This document shows positions 19,866 to 24,875 of a stretch of 24,875 nt of DNA, piece after piece. This DNA is from Deinococcus sp. (GTDB taxonomy: Bacteria > Deinococcota > Deinococci > Deinococcales > Deinococcaceae). The notes beneath the pieces are model-generated. The model worked only from the letters and a program-made list of their open reading frames with translations. It was not told the origin of the DNA and ran no database searches. Numbering within the stretch: the stretch's first letter is position 1; each line of letters starts with the position of its first letter. The stretch is from positions 7,037-31,911 of the forward strand of contig NZ_JAGLBB010000039.1 in NCBI RefSeq assembly GCF_018260555.1, given 5' to 3'. The position numbers and the translations under genes are program-made.

Positions 19866-20545
19866 AGACCGCCGTCATTCAGTTTCCCGGCAGCAACTGC
19901 GACGGCGACGCGCTGCACGCCGCACGGCTGCTGCTCGATGAGGGCGCGCAGTTCGTGTGGCACACCGAGGCCGGACTGCCCACGGGCACCGAACTGGTGT
20001 TCCTGCCCGGGGGTTTCAGTTACGGCGATCACCTGCGCAGCGGCGCGGTGGCCGCGCGCAGCCCGATCATGCAGGCCGTCAAGGCACACGCTGAACGCGG
20101 CGGGTTCGTGCTGGGCGTCTGCAACGGCTTTCAGGTTCTGACCGAGTCGGGCCTGCTGCCCGGCGCCCTGAGCCGCAACCGGAACCTGCACTTCATGTGC
20201 CGCCCCGTGCACCTGCGCGTCGAGAACACCAGCACGGCGTTTACCGGGGCCTACGCGAGGGGGCAGGTCATCGAGGTGCCCATCGCGCACGGCGAAGGCA
20301 ACTACTACGCCGACCCCGAAACGGTTGCCCGACTGGAAGGCAACGGGCAGGTCGTGTTCCGCTACGCCGACAACCCCAACGGCAGCCTGAACGACATTGC
20401 CGGGATCGTGAACGAACGCGGGAACGTGCTGGGCATGATGCCGCACCCGGAACGCGCCGTGGAGGCCCCGCTGGGCAGCGAGGACGGACGCGGCCTGTTC
20501 GACAGCCTCGCCCGGGCCGGGACCCCCGCGCAGGCTCCCGCGTGA
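19862..20545 (+). CDS. purQ: Phosphoribosylformylglycinamidine synthase subunit PurQ (glutaminase)
   Basis: A class I glutamine amidotransferase of 227 aa that releases ammonia from glutamine for PurL. It begins KTAVIQFPGSNCDGDALHAA. The oxyanion region is FLPGGFSYGDHLRSGAVAAR, the nucleophile is C87 in VLGVCNGFQVL, and the catalytic His and Glu are H195 and E197 in GMMPHPERAVE. The GTG start overlaps the purS stop (GTGA), and its own stop overlaps the next gene in the same way (GTGA at 20542-20545). Confidence 0.97.
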   Translation: MKTAVIQFPGSNCDGDALHAARLLLDEGAQFVWHTEAGLPTGTELVFLPGGFSYGDHLRSGAVAARSPIMQAVKAHAERGGFVLGVCNGFQVLTESGLLPGALSRNRNLHFMCRPVHLRVENTSTAFTGAYARGQVIEVPIAHGEGNYYADPETVARLEGNGQVVFRYADNPNGSLNDIAGIVNERGNVLGMMPHPERAVEAPLGSEDGRGLFDSLARAGTPAQAPA

Positions 20546-21015
20546 CGACCGTGCAGGCGTTCCTGGCAGGCGCGTACGAGCAGGAACTCGCGGCCCTACG
20601 CGCCGCCCTGGACGCCGTTCCGGAGCGTGAATTCGCAGTACCGCGCCTGGGCCACAGCCCCGCATGGCACGCCCTACACATCGCGGAGTGGCTGCGTTTC
20701 TTCGCGTTGCAGGACCTGAGCCCCACCTACGCCCACCTGGGCTGGGAGGACTCCGCGTGGATCGGTGAGTTCCTGGGCACGCCCCGCCTGACCGAAACGG
20801 ACCGCAAGGACGCCATCCTGACCGAACTGGACCAGATCGGCAGTGTCCTGATCGCCACCATTCGCGGGCTGCGGGACGACGAACTGCACGACCCGCTGCG
20901 CTCGCCCGCCGCGCCCACCGGCACCCGCGAACGCCTCGCCGGACTGAACCTGCACCTGCGCCACGCGGCGTACCACAGAGGTCAGCTCAGGCAGTCGCTG
21001 AAAGTGCCGGTCTGA
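20542..21015 (+). CDS. DinB-family protein inside the purine operon
   Basis: 157 aa of predicted four-helix bundle. The DinB-type metal site is suggested by LGHSPAWHALHIAEWLRFF and the C-terminal HLRHAAYHRGQLRQSL, which provide the usual histidines. DinB-superfamily members include thiol transferases and metal-dependent hydrolases, among them the bacillithiol S-transferase BstA; which reaction this one performs is not readable. The GTG start at 20542 overlaps the purQ stop as GTGA, so it must be translated with the purine genes. No purine role is known to me for this fold. There are 97 bp between it and purL, holding a GGGTT/AACCC stem and a repeated GGTTCTCAA at 21082 and 21095. Confidence 0.8.
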   Translation: MTTVQAFLAGAYEQELAALRAALDAVPEREFAVPRLGHSPAWHALHIAEWLRFFALQDLSPTYAHLGWEDSAWIGEFLGTPRLTETDRKDAILTELDQIGSVLIATIRGLRDDELHDPLRSPAAPTGTRERLAGLNLHLRHAAYHRGQLRQSLKVPV

Positions 21016-21112
21016 CGCGCGTTCCCCTCGCCCACCCGCTGTTTCCCGAGCCTGATGTTTCTGCCCGGGCAGATCGCCCCGGGTTCTCAACCCTGGTTCT
21101 CAAGGAGCTTCA

Positions 21113-23344
<2,232 letters not shown>

Positions 23345-23365
23345 CCCACAAGGGAAAGGACTTCC

Positions 23366-24784
<1,419 letters not shown>

Positions 24785-24821
24785 GACGGATCCTGATGGG
24801 TAACTGCTCAGCAGGGCGAGC

Positions 24822-24875
24822 TCAGGGGTTGAAGTTGGGCATGAGCACGTCACCCGTGAACACGCTGACCAGACC
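24822..24875 (-). CDS. C-terminal end of a convergent gene (partial)
   Basis: On the minus strand an open frame enters from the window edge and ends GLVSVFTGDVLMPNFNP then TGA. It is too short to assign. The 37 bp between it and purF contain a small CTGCTCAGCAG dyad. Confidence 0.35.
   Translation of the reverse strand, partial: GLVSVFTGDVLMPNFNP

Overview
The window reads as chromosomal DNA from a Deinococcus species. It is GC-rich. It carries a Dps whose N-terminal extension keeps the metal-site residues known from D. radiodurans Dps1 (DR2263), and a two-chelatase-domain protein with a cysteine-rich C-terminus like DR2241. Several genes have a TAnnnT -10 box 6-8 nt before the start codon and no Shine-Dalgarno, the leaderless pattern common in Deinococcus. 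No tRNA, rRNA, CRISPR array or complete insertion sequence was seen.

Layout. 1-3010: rimO and a prepilin peptidase. 3106-7363: a secreted CHRD-like lipoprotein, a class-3-type aldehyde dehydrogenase, mobA, a DUF4385 protein and dps. 7412-11406: an accessory locus. A metallo-beta-lactamase (MBL) gene is present as two broken copies sharing a collinear 166-bp segment. They flank a DUF4157 (HEVTH) polymorphic-toxin-like gene, its probable immunity gene and a broken gene fragment. 11470-16645: a small membrane protein, an MFS transporter, an S41 peptidase, an M20-type peptidase and a small EF-hand protein. 16884-18299: the DR2241-like chelatase-type protein. 18504-24784: purine biosynthesis in the order leader ORF - purC - purS - purQ - dinB-like - purL - purF. 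These supply the glutamine-PRPP amidotransferase, the three-part FGAM synthase (PurS+PurQ+PurL) and SAICAR synthase. The last 54 bases hold the C-terminus of a convergent gene.

Two repeat systems run through the window. One is a MITE-like element of 97-135 bp with TACGG/CCGTA ends and a 3-bp TGA duplication. Its insertion into the MBL pseudogene can be reversed on paper to restore the reading frame exactly. Two other copies sit exactly on stop codons, and one appears to have split a GTGA-overlapping gene pair while leaving both genes readable. The other is a set of hairpins built from 7-bp GGTTGAT/GGCCGAT units placed just after genes (3049, 5901, 19498).

The most interesting candidate system is the DUF4157 toxin/immunity cassette, whose flanks look like a single-crossover (Campbell-type) insertion into the MBL gene. 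Both the toxin gene and a neighbouring fragment carry a +1 frameshift in a six-G tract, so either real decay or slippage, or a sequencing artefact, has to be settled first.
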